The position numbers and the translations under genes were made by a program. 60,000 nucleotides of DNA. Source: Lineus longissimus. Lineage: Eukaryota > Nemertea > Pilidiophora > Heteronemertea > Lineidae. The stretch is from assembly GCF_910592395.1 (NCBI RefSeq), contig NC_088309.1:3786501-3846500 (forward strand), written 5' to 3'. A model generated the notes under the pieces. It saw nothing but the letters and a program-made list of their open reading frames with translations. It did no database searches and had not been told where the DNA came from. Of this stretch, positions 1-11,700 are shown piece after piece; position 1 is the first letter of the stretch; each line of letters starts with the position of its first letter.

Positions 1-2584
1 CAGGGTGTTTCGAAAAAGGAGGAACACATATTTAGTTACTTAAAATGTATATCACTTGCTAATATTCCTTATAACAAAAACCTTTGGATGTTCTCAACGC
101 TTATTGGTCATTATTTGAGTGTTATTGCAGGACATTTCTTGGGAAAAGGAACATATGTGACCCGCTCTACCAAAACTAGGCGCTTGTCGCATCTGAACTT
201 GACAGGTTGATACGGACTTGTTGTTCATTTCCCTATTGTAGACCTTTTGTGAAATGTGACCAAATCAGTTTGTAATAGATTTCACAAAAGGTCTACAATA
301 GGGAAATGAACAACAAGTCCGTATCAACCTGTCGAGTTCAGATGCGACAAGCGCCTAGTTTTGGTAGAGCGAGTCACATATGGAATCAAGTACATGATGC
401 TTGATTCAATTTTTTGGAGACTTATAAGTATGGTTTCTCGACCTGACTCCGAGGCAATGGAATCGAGTTCTAACCCATTAAAATGCAAAAGATTATGAGA
501 AATTTGTGGCTCAAAGTTGTTTTGCTGTTATAAAGTAATGTCTTTAATGGATTACATGTAGGGCCTCATTACACATGAACGGTTTACACTGATGTGAAGA
601 ATGCAATAATATTGGTCCACTTTGTAAGCTTATGGCTGTATTTGGGACCAAGAAATACTCTCTGTGAATTGGTGTTCTGATTACAAATTACTCTTTGCAG
701 TCATATTTTGATACAAGTTTTTTTGTCTGGAAGTCATATCATCATCTGGAGGGCCCATCTGGAAATTCAGTTTATGCGAACACTCTTGAATTAAGTTACT
801 GAATTGATTGGGATCATCCACCGACCTGAATTTTCACTTAAGTGTTAAATTTGATAACCCTTTCCTGTTCATGCTTGTTTTGGATATTTCCCCTTTATTG
901 ATCTTATATTTGAAGCTTTGATAGCTCAGAAACTATTGGGTGCCATTTTTTAAAAATGGTTGAACATTTCTTGAACTTGAATAAGGAACAGTGCATAGCA
1001 AACATTTTAATCACTACTGGAAACTAATTACAAAAACTGCCGTGTATTTTTTGCAAGAAAATTTTGAAGTAAACAAGTCATTTGTTTTGGAAAAATGCAT
1101 TGCATTATACATTAATTTGAATGCACGAAAAATAAACTGAAAAAAGTACATTATTGTGCATTTTGATAAAGTGTGGAATGTATTGGTGTCAGTCTTGTCT
1201 TCAAGGTCGTGTGAGTCATGTGTTTACTCCAGTCGCTGTGCTCTCAGCTGTGCGAAATTCTAGAGTCAATAGTAGGCTGCCGTACTTCGTAAACAACTAA
1301 AAATAGAATCACGGTAGCCTCGCTATCAAGTCGTCCTGATTGTGATGAATGGGCAGGTTTGTAAGGTGGTCCAAATGATGGGGTATTCTGATCTAGTAAA
1401 TGCAGCAATTTGTATCGAACCTGTTGTGATTTTTAGAGAGGGTTGTCTTGCTATAGAGGTGTCTGTTATGACAGGTGTAACATTCAACTCCCTGAGCTAG
1501 GGTTAATCCCTCTAGCTGATATTACATGAGCTGCTGTTAGTCCATAATATTGGTTTATGATTAGAATGATTTTAATTTACTATGAAGAATTGAGTAGGCC
1601 TATATTCATCATTTTCATGTAAGAGGTCAGTAGACGGGTTGTTTTTCTGGTTCGGAAAGCCATTTGTCATTCTCGTAAACAATATTGATAGTTTAACCCT
1701 ATACAGTGTGCTTTCAAAAGTGCTTTGAGGAGCCGGAACTCTGTTCTGTATGTAGTGCAATTGGTCATCTTATCTATCAAGAGTTATGTTCACATCACCT
1801 CTTGAACTAGTCACTTCTGTTGAAAGCCTAACTTTCTCTGGGATTTTATATTCTCAGTTATGTGAATAAACATACATAGATTCTCTAATATAAAACTCCA
1901 GAAGAATTGAAAAAAATGGGGTTGGAATTTTTTTTGGGCTTTTTGTAGCCTTGCATATTGTGTCTTTCCCAGCAACAAGAATCTTGTCTCTCTTCTCAAA
2001 TCTGTTTCGCAATTCATACAGAATTATCAAATAAAAGTGATAACCCCCCCCCCCCCCCCGCCCCCAATTAGATCCCCTTGTTGGGCCCAGAATAAAATTA
2101 GACACTGATGGCCGTGGACATTGGTCACTCCTCACCTGTTAGCATGGAGTTTCACGTTTTGGAAGCAACATCTTTTTGGTTCTACAGGAGCAGATACCTA
2201 TTGATGGTTTCTGAAGAAGACATTTAAAAGATGAGCCCTGCGGTTCCATCCGTCAGAAATATCATTGTGTAACAACAAATGTGAACTCCAGCATTCTGTA
2301 ATACAAACCGAATTTCTATGCAGAAATCTCAAATGGGTATTCATATTGTTGCTGTTTTTGTGTCTTGTGTGAGCGTTGTCGATGACTTAATTGTCAGTTG
2401 TGCAGAGATTTGCAATTTTATTCCCTTCATATCAAAACCAATCCGCAAATCTGTCTCCTGGATTGAAGCTTCGATATTCTTTGACTATTAAATCAGTGTT
2501 ACAAAAGCTTAAAGCTGCCTGGTCAAATATACTCTCCGGAGTGTTAAGGCCGAATGAGTATTTAATGAATGAATCCAATTTCAG
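1..2584. other. Intron of the receptor gene (5' exons lie outside the window)
   Basis: No coding exon is visible here on either strand. The first receptor exon opens at 2585 in the middle of the second L domain, so the preceding exons must be upstream of base 1 and this stretch is intron. It holds a long foldback repeat at 152-382 and a C-rich run near 2043-2065. The open frame that runs from 2391 into the exon is intronic read-through, because an acceptor (ttcag) closes at 2584 and receptor-like sequence begins exactly there. Confidence 0.75.
152..382. repeat. Long foldback: two 104-bp inverted arms, 23-bp spacer
   Basis: Bases 152-255 and 279-382 are reverse complements over 104 bp with two mismatches that I can count, separated by 23 bp. 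The outer ends are catatg on both sides and the arms stop matching sharply beyond them. No transposase frame is present and no convincing target-site duplication is visible. It could be a foldback MITE, a recent inverted duplication, or a source of long hairpin RNA in the receptor intron. About 98 percent arm identity suggests it is young or kept alike by gene conversion. Confidence 0.9.
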
Positions 2585-2796
2585 GTACTCGCTGTTCGTG
2601 GTGGATAACCAAAACCTACAGGAGATTTGGAATTTCACGACCCACCCAAACCTCACCATCGAATCGGGACGAATCTTCTTCCATTTCAACAGCAAGCTGT
2701 GCCTCGACAAAATCTACCGCTTGGCCAATCAGGTTGGAATCAAGGATAAACAGTCAGCTGATATATCGCCCAAAACAAATGGGGACCAAGTCGCAT
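2585..2796 (+). CDS. Receptor exon: end of second L domain
   Basis: Translates from [17 protein letters not shown] through [15 protein letters not shown] to KTNGDQVA and ends inside a cysteine codon. This matches the C-terminal part of the L2 ligand-binding domain of insulin receptors (the family pattern is LDNQNLRxLW, FHxNxKLC, LKTNGD). The acceptor closes at 2584 and the donor gtaagt starts at 2797; one base is carried into the next exon. It is the first exon of the gene in this window. Confidence 0.92.
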
Positions 2797-5700
2797 GTAA
2801 GTTTTCTCAAGGTTTCTCGTCATTTCATAAAGCAGTTTGCTCCATTGATGTACTAAAAAACCTGATTAATTGCAGTATTGTACTCAGCAAATGAAAATAT
2901 GATTAAAACGGTTCGATTTTCTGTTCCTCAGACTATTGGTTGAAGGCACTTATGCGGCAAAATTTCATTGTTGACATTTTCTTCAGATATATCATAATCT
3001 TTCCTTGTTTGGTGAATCAAACAAATCCAAAGGTTTCCAGTCGCTTTGCATTTTATGAGCTTTCCACTGCCATCAGTCATAAACAACTTGCCTTTTATGC
3101 CTCTAATGCCTCTAAATGGCAGTAAAAGATACACGCTTCAAACCAAGCTGTCCCTTTTTTCAGGCAATATCAGTAAGCTGCAGATCATCATGACGAATAT
3201 TGGAGGACGCTACTTGGTGATGAAGTGGAAACCGTTCACGACCATCGCTGACCACCGAGAACTTATTGGTTACACGATCTCCTACAGGGAGGCGTAAGTA
3301 TAGCTTTGTTGAAGGTGTGGTTCTTTGTTGCTCCTGGTGGATCTCTGGTGCAATGTCAATGCAATGAGTAAAGTTTTAAGAAATAGTTGAAAATGGCATG
3401 GTCTCAAGTTCATATTAAATTACATCAGTTTATCATTGTAGATGTACTTGACTTTGATTAGGACTTCTTACATGCATGCGTATACTAAAGCGCATTTCTT
3501 TGATGATGCTTTCAAACTATTTTTGTCTGACCCTCGTTTGTAGTGTTATGTTTTTCTGGGTCTCTGTCCTTGATAATCCTAGACAAGCGAGTCGTGGCCT
3601 AGATAAAGGCTTCTGTCGCTTGGTGGTAAACACATTCGAAATAGGCATACTGAGAATGTACTAAATGGTTGTACATGGACACGAGTTCAAAAGTACGTGG
3701 TGTCCTAATTTGTCCCTTCTCTGGGTTAAAGGTCTTTACAAGATATATTTGTAAGGCCCCTAATTTGGATGCACGTATAGTTAAACGGTGTGTATTTAGG
3801 GTAATTGAGAGGCCTGCAAGAGTTTTTCAGGCATTCTTTCAACTCTGATAATCAGTGTGTGCATATATTTATGATCAATTTATGGTGATTGTTCCTCAGA
3901 ACTGCAATCACCACCATGCAAACGTTGATTTATGATCGTGTTTATCCTGATTTTGACATTTTTGGGCAATCAACATGCAACATATAGGTTGATTCATGCA
4001 TAGTGAAACCGGAAGCTGTCTGTCATAAGCTGATAAGAATGTTTTCATCGTGTTGATCAGCATGTGCCTAATCAATGTTACGTATATGTAAGGTCAATTG
4101 GTAATTGCTAATTAATGTGGCGTTTCTTGGAACCTAAGTTGTTATTGAAGGGTATTCAGATGTGTCAAAATGAAACTAAATCTATTTGAATGAAAAGTTT
4201 ACCAAAAGTTTGTTTTTCTTTCAGACCAGAGAAGAACATTTCAATCTACAGTGAACGAGATGCATGTGGCAATGCAGTGTAAGTAAAACTCCTAGGAACT
4301 TATGAAGCTGGAGGTAGGGGGTGGGGTGGGCTCTCTTGGATGATCATATATCACTAATTTGGCATCTGTTGTGCCTTGCCTGGTGTTTATATTATGGGGC
4401 GAATCCAAAGATAACTTACTGGCCAGATAAATTAACATTACTCTTTTTGAACACCCAGCCTAGGACTATTTCAGTGCCGGTATTTTGCAACATACGTGAT
4501 GAATTTTAGCCACAGATGGTCCTAAGATATCCAATCCAGTTCCATTTGTCTTCAGTTGATTGTGCAGAAAATGAATAAAGTGAATTTCAGCTCACTTTCA
4601 GCATTGCCTGTAGACCTATGTTGTCCCCTGGAGCCAGTTTAGGTGGACCTGAAAATACCTGGTGTCCATCCAATGTTCAAGGCTTTCTACTGACATGTAA
4701 ATTGAAGTCCTACACAATATTTAATAAATTTTTTAGTTGTATTTCTTGCATGTTTCCATTGTTTACATGAATCAGGTTTTCCAATTGCATTTGACTTGTT
4801 ATTTAGGACAGAATGGAAGAGCGTGGACATCATCATCAACAGGTAGCTCGTCAACAAGTTGTACAGACATTTTCAGAGTGGTCATCCTAAACAGCTTTCA
4901 CTAGCATCCAGTAAGGTCTACAAATGTCAATATAAAATTATGTGGTCAAAAACAAAATAAGCAGGCCATTTGACAACTTCCTGAATATCTCGAGGACATC
5001 TGGGTATAAGATCCCAAGTTATTGGAGACATGTGAATTAGACAACTGCTGATGTATTTCTCACTCAGAAGCCATAAAATTCATGGAAGATGTGTAAAATG
5101 GCATGATTATTTGATTTATGACCATTGTATTCTGTATCGATACAATGTTACTGGTTACTGGTTACTGGTGGACGCTGTTTTGGGTAACCATTTCAGAGTG
5201 GTGGAAGTGGGACTTCATTCTGTACAGCATGCAACCTATGTGTATTATGATCATATTTCCCTTATTTTCAACTGCTGTGAATGAGAAGACGCTTGCATTT
5301 TATTTCAGGAACATTTTTTTTCCTACGCTTTTCTTACGATCAGCTCCTTGATAAATGAATAAAGTTGATGATTCCACGATTGGTCCATCATATGATCAAA
5401 TAATCTTCACGTGTTATAAAGCAACTAAAACTATCTGAATTCAATACATTGCTTCTACTTCCTTCGGTTTGCCTCGACAGTTTTATTTGAGGGACACTCC
5501 ATCTTCGAAAATATTTCTGAACTGTTCATTTCTGGTTCCGTGGACGCTCTTGCTGGTTCTTCAGTGGTCTCATGTCAGCTTGAGAGTGTTTTTTTGCTGT
5601 TCGGTGCCAGGTTGTTTCATCTATGGTGATTGGATTTGAACATGTGCATATCTATGTGCTTGTCACGTTTGCTTTTCACACAACTGTGCTGCCATTTGAG

Positions 5701-8700
5701 GAAGTTTTTTGCTACTTACAAACTAACCAATCACCATTTTGCTATCATCAGCACATTTTGAATATGAATTAACTCATGCACTGTCTGAAGAGATAATAAC
5801 CCTAATTTCAGCAAGATAATGTATCCATTGTCCTTTGTTTTAAGAACATTTAATGGTGGAAGTCGTGATGATTAGACAAAGTTACCAGTTGTTTTTTGGC
5901 TGATCCTTTAATTCGTCTCCTTTCCAGTTCTCATGGTTTTTCTGACAATGACTTTGGTGATCAGACAAGGTACAACTAACATTTAGGAACTTTATTTACC
6001 GGTACACATATCTCAAAAATGCTTTTGGTTGAATAGTTTTGACATCTCAGGTGTATTTTCTTGTGAAGATGGTGATGAATACCTTTGTTTCTCGTCAAGG
6101 GGAAATTACAAACTCAGCTTATGATTCTATCAAATGGTTGTGTTCTTAAAAGGCATATTTTTTTGCTCATGCTGCAGGCGGCACAGAGAAGCATTTATGG
6201 CACTGGGTCCTAATTTTTTAACTTTTAAATGTTCTTTTTAACTTGGCTTACATGTTCGTGTTTGTCAGTTTTTTGTTCTTAGCCAGTTTTGCATACGGGA
6301 TGACCTTCGTTGGTCAAACTTCAATTTCTTTAAAGGACAATGAAAATTTCTGATAATATGCGATCAAAGCATGTTTCACAATGTATCGAGTTCCCATAAA
6401 AAGTGACAGCGTATTCATTCATTTGCCTGGTATAGGCCTTTCACTGAAGTGCAGCGTTTTCTCTACAAAAAAACAAATCAAATTGTAATTGAAACAATGA
6501 ACCAACTGTACATACTTGTATTTAGTCAATGCTTGAAGCTTCACCGAAGTTCTGTAACCATCCCGCTTTGTATCTTGAGTGCAAGTTTTTACTTCTGTTT
6601 TTAAACCCATTTATGTAATTGTCCTCAGTAGTAGGTCACTTGCTGGCTCCAACTTACGTCTGCTGAGGATACAGAGCTGTTCTTGCTGCATCAGTTTAAT
6701 CAGAACTTCAATGTTTCAGCTTGTTCTGAACTGTCTTCCAACTCTTTTCCGATATATCGTGATACTTGTGACTGTTTCTCAAATTGTTGCAAAGGTTGTT
6801 GTCTGATAATACTACGGTGTCTGATTACTGAACAATCATCCTGAGAATCAGGGTCTTTTAACTCCTTCTCAATATAGAAAACCCTGAGTTAATCAAAATT
6901 AGCTATCATTGCTGCAGCGTCAATTGAACTCCTAGAATTTTATGCTAGAGACACTCTGATTGGGCTGTTTCACTATGACCGATTGAAATATCAAAGGCAA
7001 AGTATTGAAAACCACTGGTTTAGGAGAGGATGGTGAACATTATGATTGGATCTGCATATTTGGCTTTGAATTTCTTTCAGATATGCAGACCTGAGTGGTG
7101 AAGGGTGAGTGTTCACATTGGGTGATTTCATCATTAGTTTTCATTTCATTTTCACAATTCATTATACAAACCTAAAATAATATCGTAGACATTTCTAAGT
7201 ACAACTAGTATTAAATGTTCTTGCTTTGTTTTTTAACCTGAAGAGATGGTTTTGATCGAGTCACAGTCCTGTCAACAATTGACGCGCTCCGGGAGGCTGA
7301 AGATTTGGCACCTGATTTGACCATGCTGATACATGCGTACGTTTGATTTTGACGTCTGCACGTCTGCTTGATTTTGAGTTGATCCCAGATGCTGTACAGA
7401 AAATGAAACCTGCAATTCTCAGAAAGGAGGGTTAAGGAATGATAGCTACATGACAATGAGATTACGCGGTAATGATAATGATTTCAATTCATCCAAAATT
7501 AGTCTTAAGTGGACATTGTCAAATCACAAGGGCCAAATCCTGCACAAAGAACCATAGTCTTCTATTCAACATTGTGGTCTTCCCAGTTACCAAGGTCATT
7601 GCTTCCCAATTTCTGAGTTCATTGCTTCTAAATTCCAGTGTCAATGCTTCTGAATTCCAAAGTCATTGCTTCTGAATTCCAAAGTCATTGCTTCTGAATT
7701 CCAAAGTCATTGCTTCTGAATTCCAAAGTCATTGCTTCTGAATTCCAAAGTCATTGCTTCTGAATTCCAAAGTCATCGATTGACTCTATTCCAAGGTCAA
7801 TACTTCCTGACTCCTTAGCGATTTCTTATCAAGTCTTAAGGTTGTTGCTTTCCAATTCCAAAGTAAATTCTTCCTGATCCTTTTGTCATTGCTTCCTTAC
7901 CTCAAGGTGTTCCTTCCCCAGGCCGATTGCCCATGCCGAGGTGAACTTTTCAGTACCAAGGGCCATTTGTATGTTAGCTTCATGCCCTTTCCAAGCTTGT
8001 CTACTTTCATACCATATACGGTAATATAAAGTGACAGTGGATGAGCAATTCAAAATCTTCACATATTCATTAGAAGTGCTTCAGTCAGATACAGAGGACA
8101 TTAATAGCGATTTAAACTATTAATTAAAGTTTCAATTTCAGGTTTCAAAGACCAGGAAGTTCTGTGATAACAGGAATAGAAAGACTGAAGACCTCTAAGG
8201 TGTTTTTGTCCAAAATAACTCTTCTAATTCTGTTTATAACTGCACGTCTGCTTCATGCCCTTACAGTTGGAAGATGGAGGATATCATCAATACAAACCCA
8301 TCCTACGTGTACCATATCTTGACCGGCCTGGAGCCATGGACCCAGTATGCTGTCTATGTCCAGACCTACACTGTTGCCTCATCAAACGAAGGCGCCATGA
8401 GTGAACTGGTATACTTCAAGACAGATCCTGAGGGTGGGTTCTGTGTTATAATCGCAACAAATATTATCTATTTGGCACCTTTTCTTCTAAAAAACTACTT
8501 TAGTCAAAGCAAAATTCAAAGAAGTGCTGCTGGAATAGGAAAGTCTGTAGTAAACTCCTGAAGCTATCAATGGTGTCGGCAATACTTAGTTCACTGACTT
8601 GGTATTGACTGAAACATGATGGTTTAAGCTGTCCAATGTGCAAGGGATGTGTTTGCAGTTCTCAAGTTCGCAATGGAGGGGCAGAACATTTGGATTTTGC

Positions 8701-11700
8701 GCTGTGTAAAAGACTTGTAATTATCATTATTATTATTTCAAAACTCAATATTCTATTTTGTCACATTTCAGTTCCTACCCATCCCAGGGATGTCTTAGTC
8801 AACTCGCCACATGCCGGTGAGCTCCACGTCCGATGGAAAGAGCCCCTTAAACCAAATGGCAATGTGACACATTACTATGTGTACTGGTCGCCCCAGCCTG
8901 TCCGATCAGAGGATTATGACCGCAGGGACTACTGTACTTACAGTGAGTATCAATTAGAATTCATCATTACTATGGTCAGTGGTAGAGTTGTTGTGTTCAG
9001 GATGGACAAGTTAAATGACTATGTTATTTGTCTACTAATGCCGCCGAGATATAATCTCATTGTGGGGGGGACATTTTCCCTTGCCGATTGGAACTGACCA
9101 CTCTGAATAAGATGGACAGTAGACTATTATTTCCTGTTCAGCAGTTACTAGCACTTCTTCACTTGAATTTCTTGGAGGAGAACTGTATATAAGCATCATA
9201 ATGCACCAATACCAAAAAACTGGTTTTCTTTGTAGAGCTGAAGTTTCTCTCCAAAAGCAGTATGAAGGTCAAGGAAGACAATCCAGCCAATAAAACCTTA
9301 TCTGGAAAATGTTGTGCCTGTCCAAAGACACCAAAAGAAAAACGGATCGAGGAGGATGAACGCAAATTCCAGATTGAATTTGAGAACTACCTGCACAACT
9401 ATGTCTACCAGAAGCGGCCAGTGGGGTCTACCGCTGTCTCTGCAAGGAAGCGTTCAAAACGAGAAACAGCATTTCTGCGCACAGGTTTAAACAACGATGT
9501 CAGCAACACATCGTTGGTTATTTATGGCAACCAGACTGATGACGAGGAGGAGGATGAGGAGGACGGGTATCTTGCCGCCATCGTTTATAATAAACGCGAA
9601 ATTATCCTTCCAAATCTTCGTCACTTTCAAACATACAGTATAGAGGTCGTTGCCTGCCAGGAATATGATCCAGTGGCTGATAGGAAGTATTGCAGTAATC
9701 GAGCCATCATTACAGCCACAACTAGATCATCTGGTAAGTCCGAAAGCATACCCCTAGTTGTCTTGCCAGAGGAAATTTTAGGTCAATAATCTGTACCCTC
9801 CAGGAAGTTTAGCCCGTAATCTCAGAGATGTCATTTCTAGGGCCTTAGCCTCAGAATTTATGAGGAAACATTCCAGATTTTGCAGTAGTCGTTTTATTTT
9901 TAGATCTGGCTGATAACGTTGATGACAGGACTGTGAACGTGACCAGTAGTGCAACAGGAATACATATTATGTGGGCGGACCCTGTCAGCCCTAATGGATT
10001 GGTCATCACATATGAGATAGAATACTACAGGAACAATGTAGGAAATGTAAGTTGATTTTCAAAGTGCATTTGACCCAGGTTTGATTCCTGGCGGGTTATT
10101 AGAATTAGACAATACTTGATAGTGTGTTACTCTTTAGGTTGTAGTTTTCTGCTATGAAGAGTGTACTAAGTCCAGTTGATATTCTTGTACATTTTCTCGC
10201 TGTCAGATATCAATAATTATACTGTATATGATCTGATTTTCTCACCTTAGCCAGGTTCTTGTTATTTTCTCAACACTTGTCAATCTCTTCTGCAGATAAA
10301 AAAAACGACCATTTGTATTCCTCACAAAACTTACCGAGTCAGACGCGGCTATAGATTAGATAATTCCAAACTGCCGCCAGGAAACTACACCTACCGTATT
10401 CGAGCAACTTCTTTGGCGGGCAATGGAACTTGGACTCGACCAATGAACTTCACTGTTGTTGATTTGAAAGGTAGGCATTTGTGTAAACAGGTTTTATTCA
10501 TATGGAAAGTGCTATTTCAAGGATACTGTGAATTCTGCCAATTTCTTGAATATTCATCGCAAATGAAATGCACCCAGCAAAAATCCTTTACCCAGTAACT
10601 TTGCTTCTGACTGGCAAATTCACATTCTTGCTGCTTGCGTCAACATTATCTGAGGATAAGAAGATTGACTAGACCTTGATTACTAACCGATCTCCTCCGT
10701 GCCAAGAGTTGGAATTGGCTTGTGGTTTCAAGTAAGAGAAATTATATGTTTTCCCTTCTTTCTAGCGGAAGATGATGAATTTTGGAAGCCTGAGATGATC
10801 GCTCTGATTGTCTGCCCAGTGTTGTTGGTGTTTATTCTGACTGCAGCTGGCCTTATCTGGTTCTTTGTCAAGAAGAAGCTCTTCCCTGGTGTGCCTGATG
10901 GCATGTACATTTCCGTCAATCCAGAGTATATGAACACAGAAGGAGGTAAGCCCATTTTGTTATTGTTAGTCTTAAAAAAAAGTTTTGAGAGGTTTTTTTC
11001 AACAATGCTATATTTGAACAGTATTGGTGATGCTTTCTAAATGCAATGTTAGAGGAAAATGGACGCCAAGTTGAAACTTATCGCAGGGCAAGTGTGTAGC
11101 TTTCCCTTTCACTGGAGGACATCATTGAATGAACTGATGGGAAATTGAACATAGGCCTCCCTCGTGGAATAAAGAGGAGTGCCAAATTGAGTGTGACAAC
11201 TGGCACAGACTGTCTCTAGACAACAAATACCTCTTCTGTTATGCTCATTATGCCTGATTTTACTGTAATCGTTTTATGCTGCAGTTTATGAGCCAGATGA
11301 ATGGGAAGTTGACCGCGACAAGATTAAACTCATACGAGAACTTGGCCAAGGATCATTTGGTATGGTGTATGAAGGGGTAGGCTCAGGATTGAAGAGTGAA
11401 AGTGATCCTGATAAGCCTATACCTGTTGCTGTCAAGGTGAGTCACTTCCAACGGTAATTACTGCAGTTGTATTGTTTGGTGGATAAAGAGAGATCAGTGA
11501 CATAGTAGTCAGACCACAATGCCCCCCCCCCCCAGCTCATAAACAGGAGGTTGTGGGTTCGACTCCCCGACAGATCTCTACTCTTTCGTTTTGGTGTCCT
11601 TAAGCACACAACTTAACCCTACTTGCTTCTCTCCACCGCTTAATGCTACGAAATCTTGGAGCCTTACATGGTGAATCTCGTGAATGATCTTCTGAAATTT

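Noticed and set aside
1-20. cagggtgttt at the window start, with similar cagggtgt words near 24194 and 24343, as transposon ends
   Set aside because: The copies are in the same orientation, not inverted, and no element body or target duplication could be defined.
2391-2584. Open frame upstream of and continuous with the first receptor exon
   Set aside because: The sequence before 2585 shows no receptor similarity and a good acceptor ends at 2584; it is intron read-through.
8142-8199. Exon-like 58-nt segment ([18 protein letters not shown]) with acceptor ttcaatttcag and donor gtgttt in the receptor intron
   Set aside because: Its length breaks the frame into the exon at 8267, whereas skipping it keeps the frame. 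It would need a weaker alternative acceptor inside the next exon.
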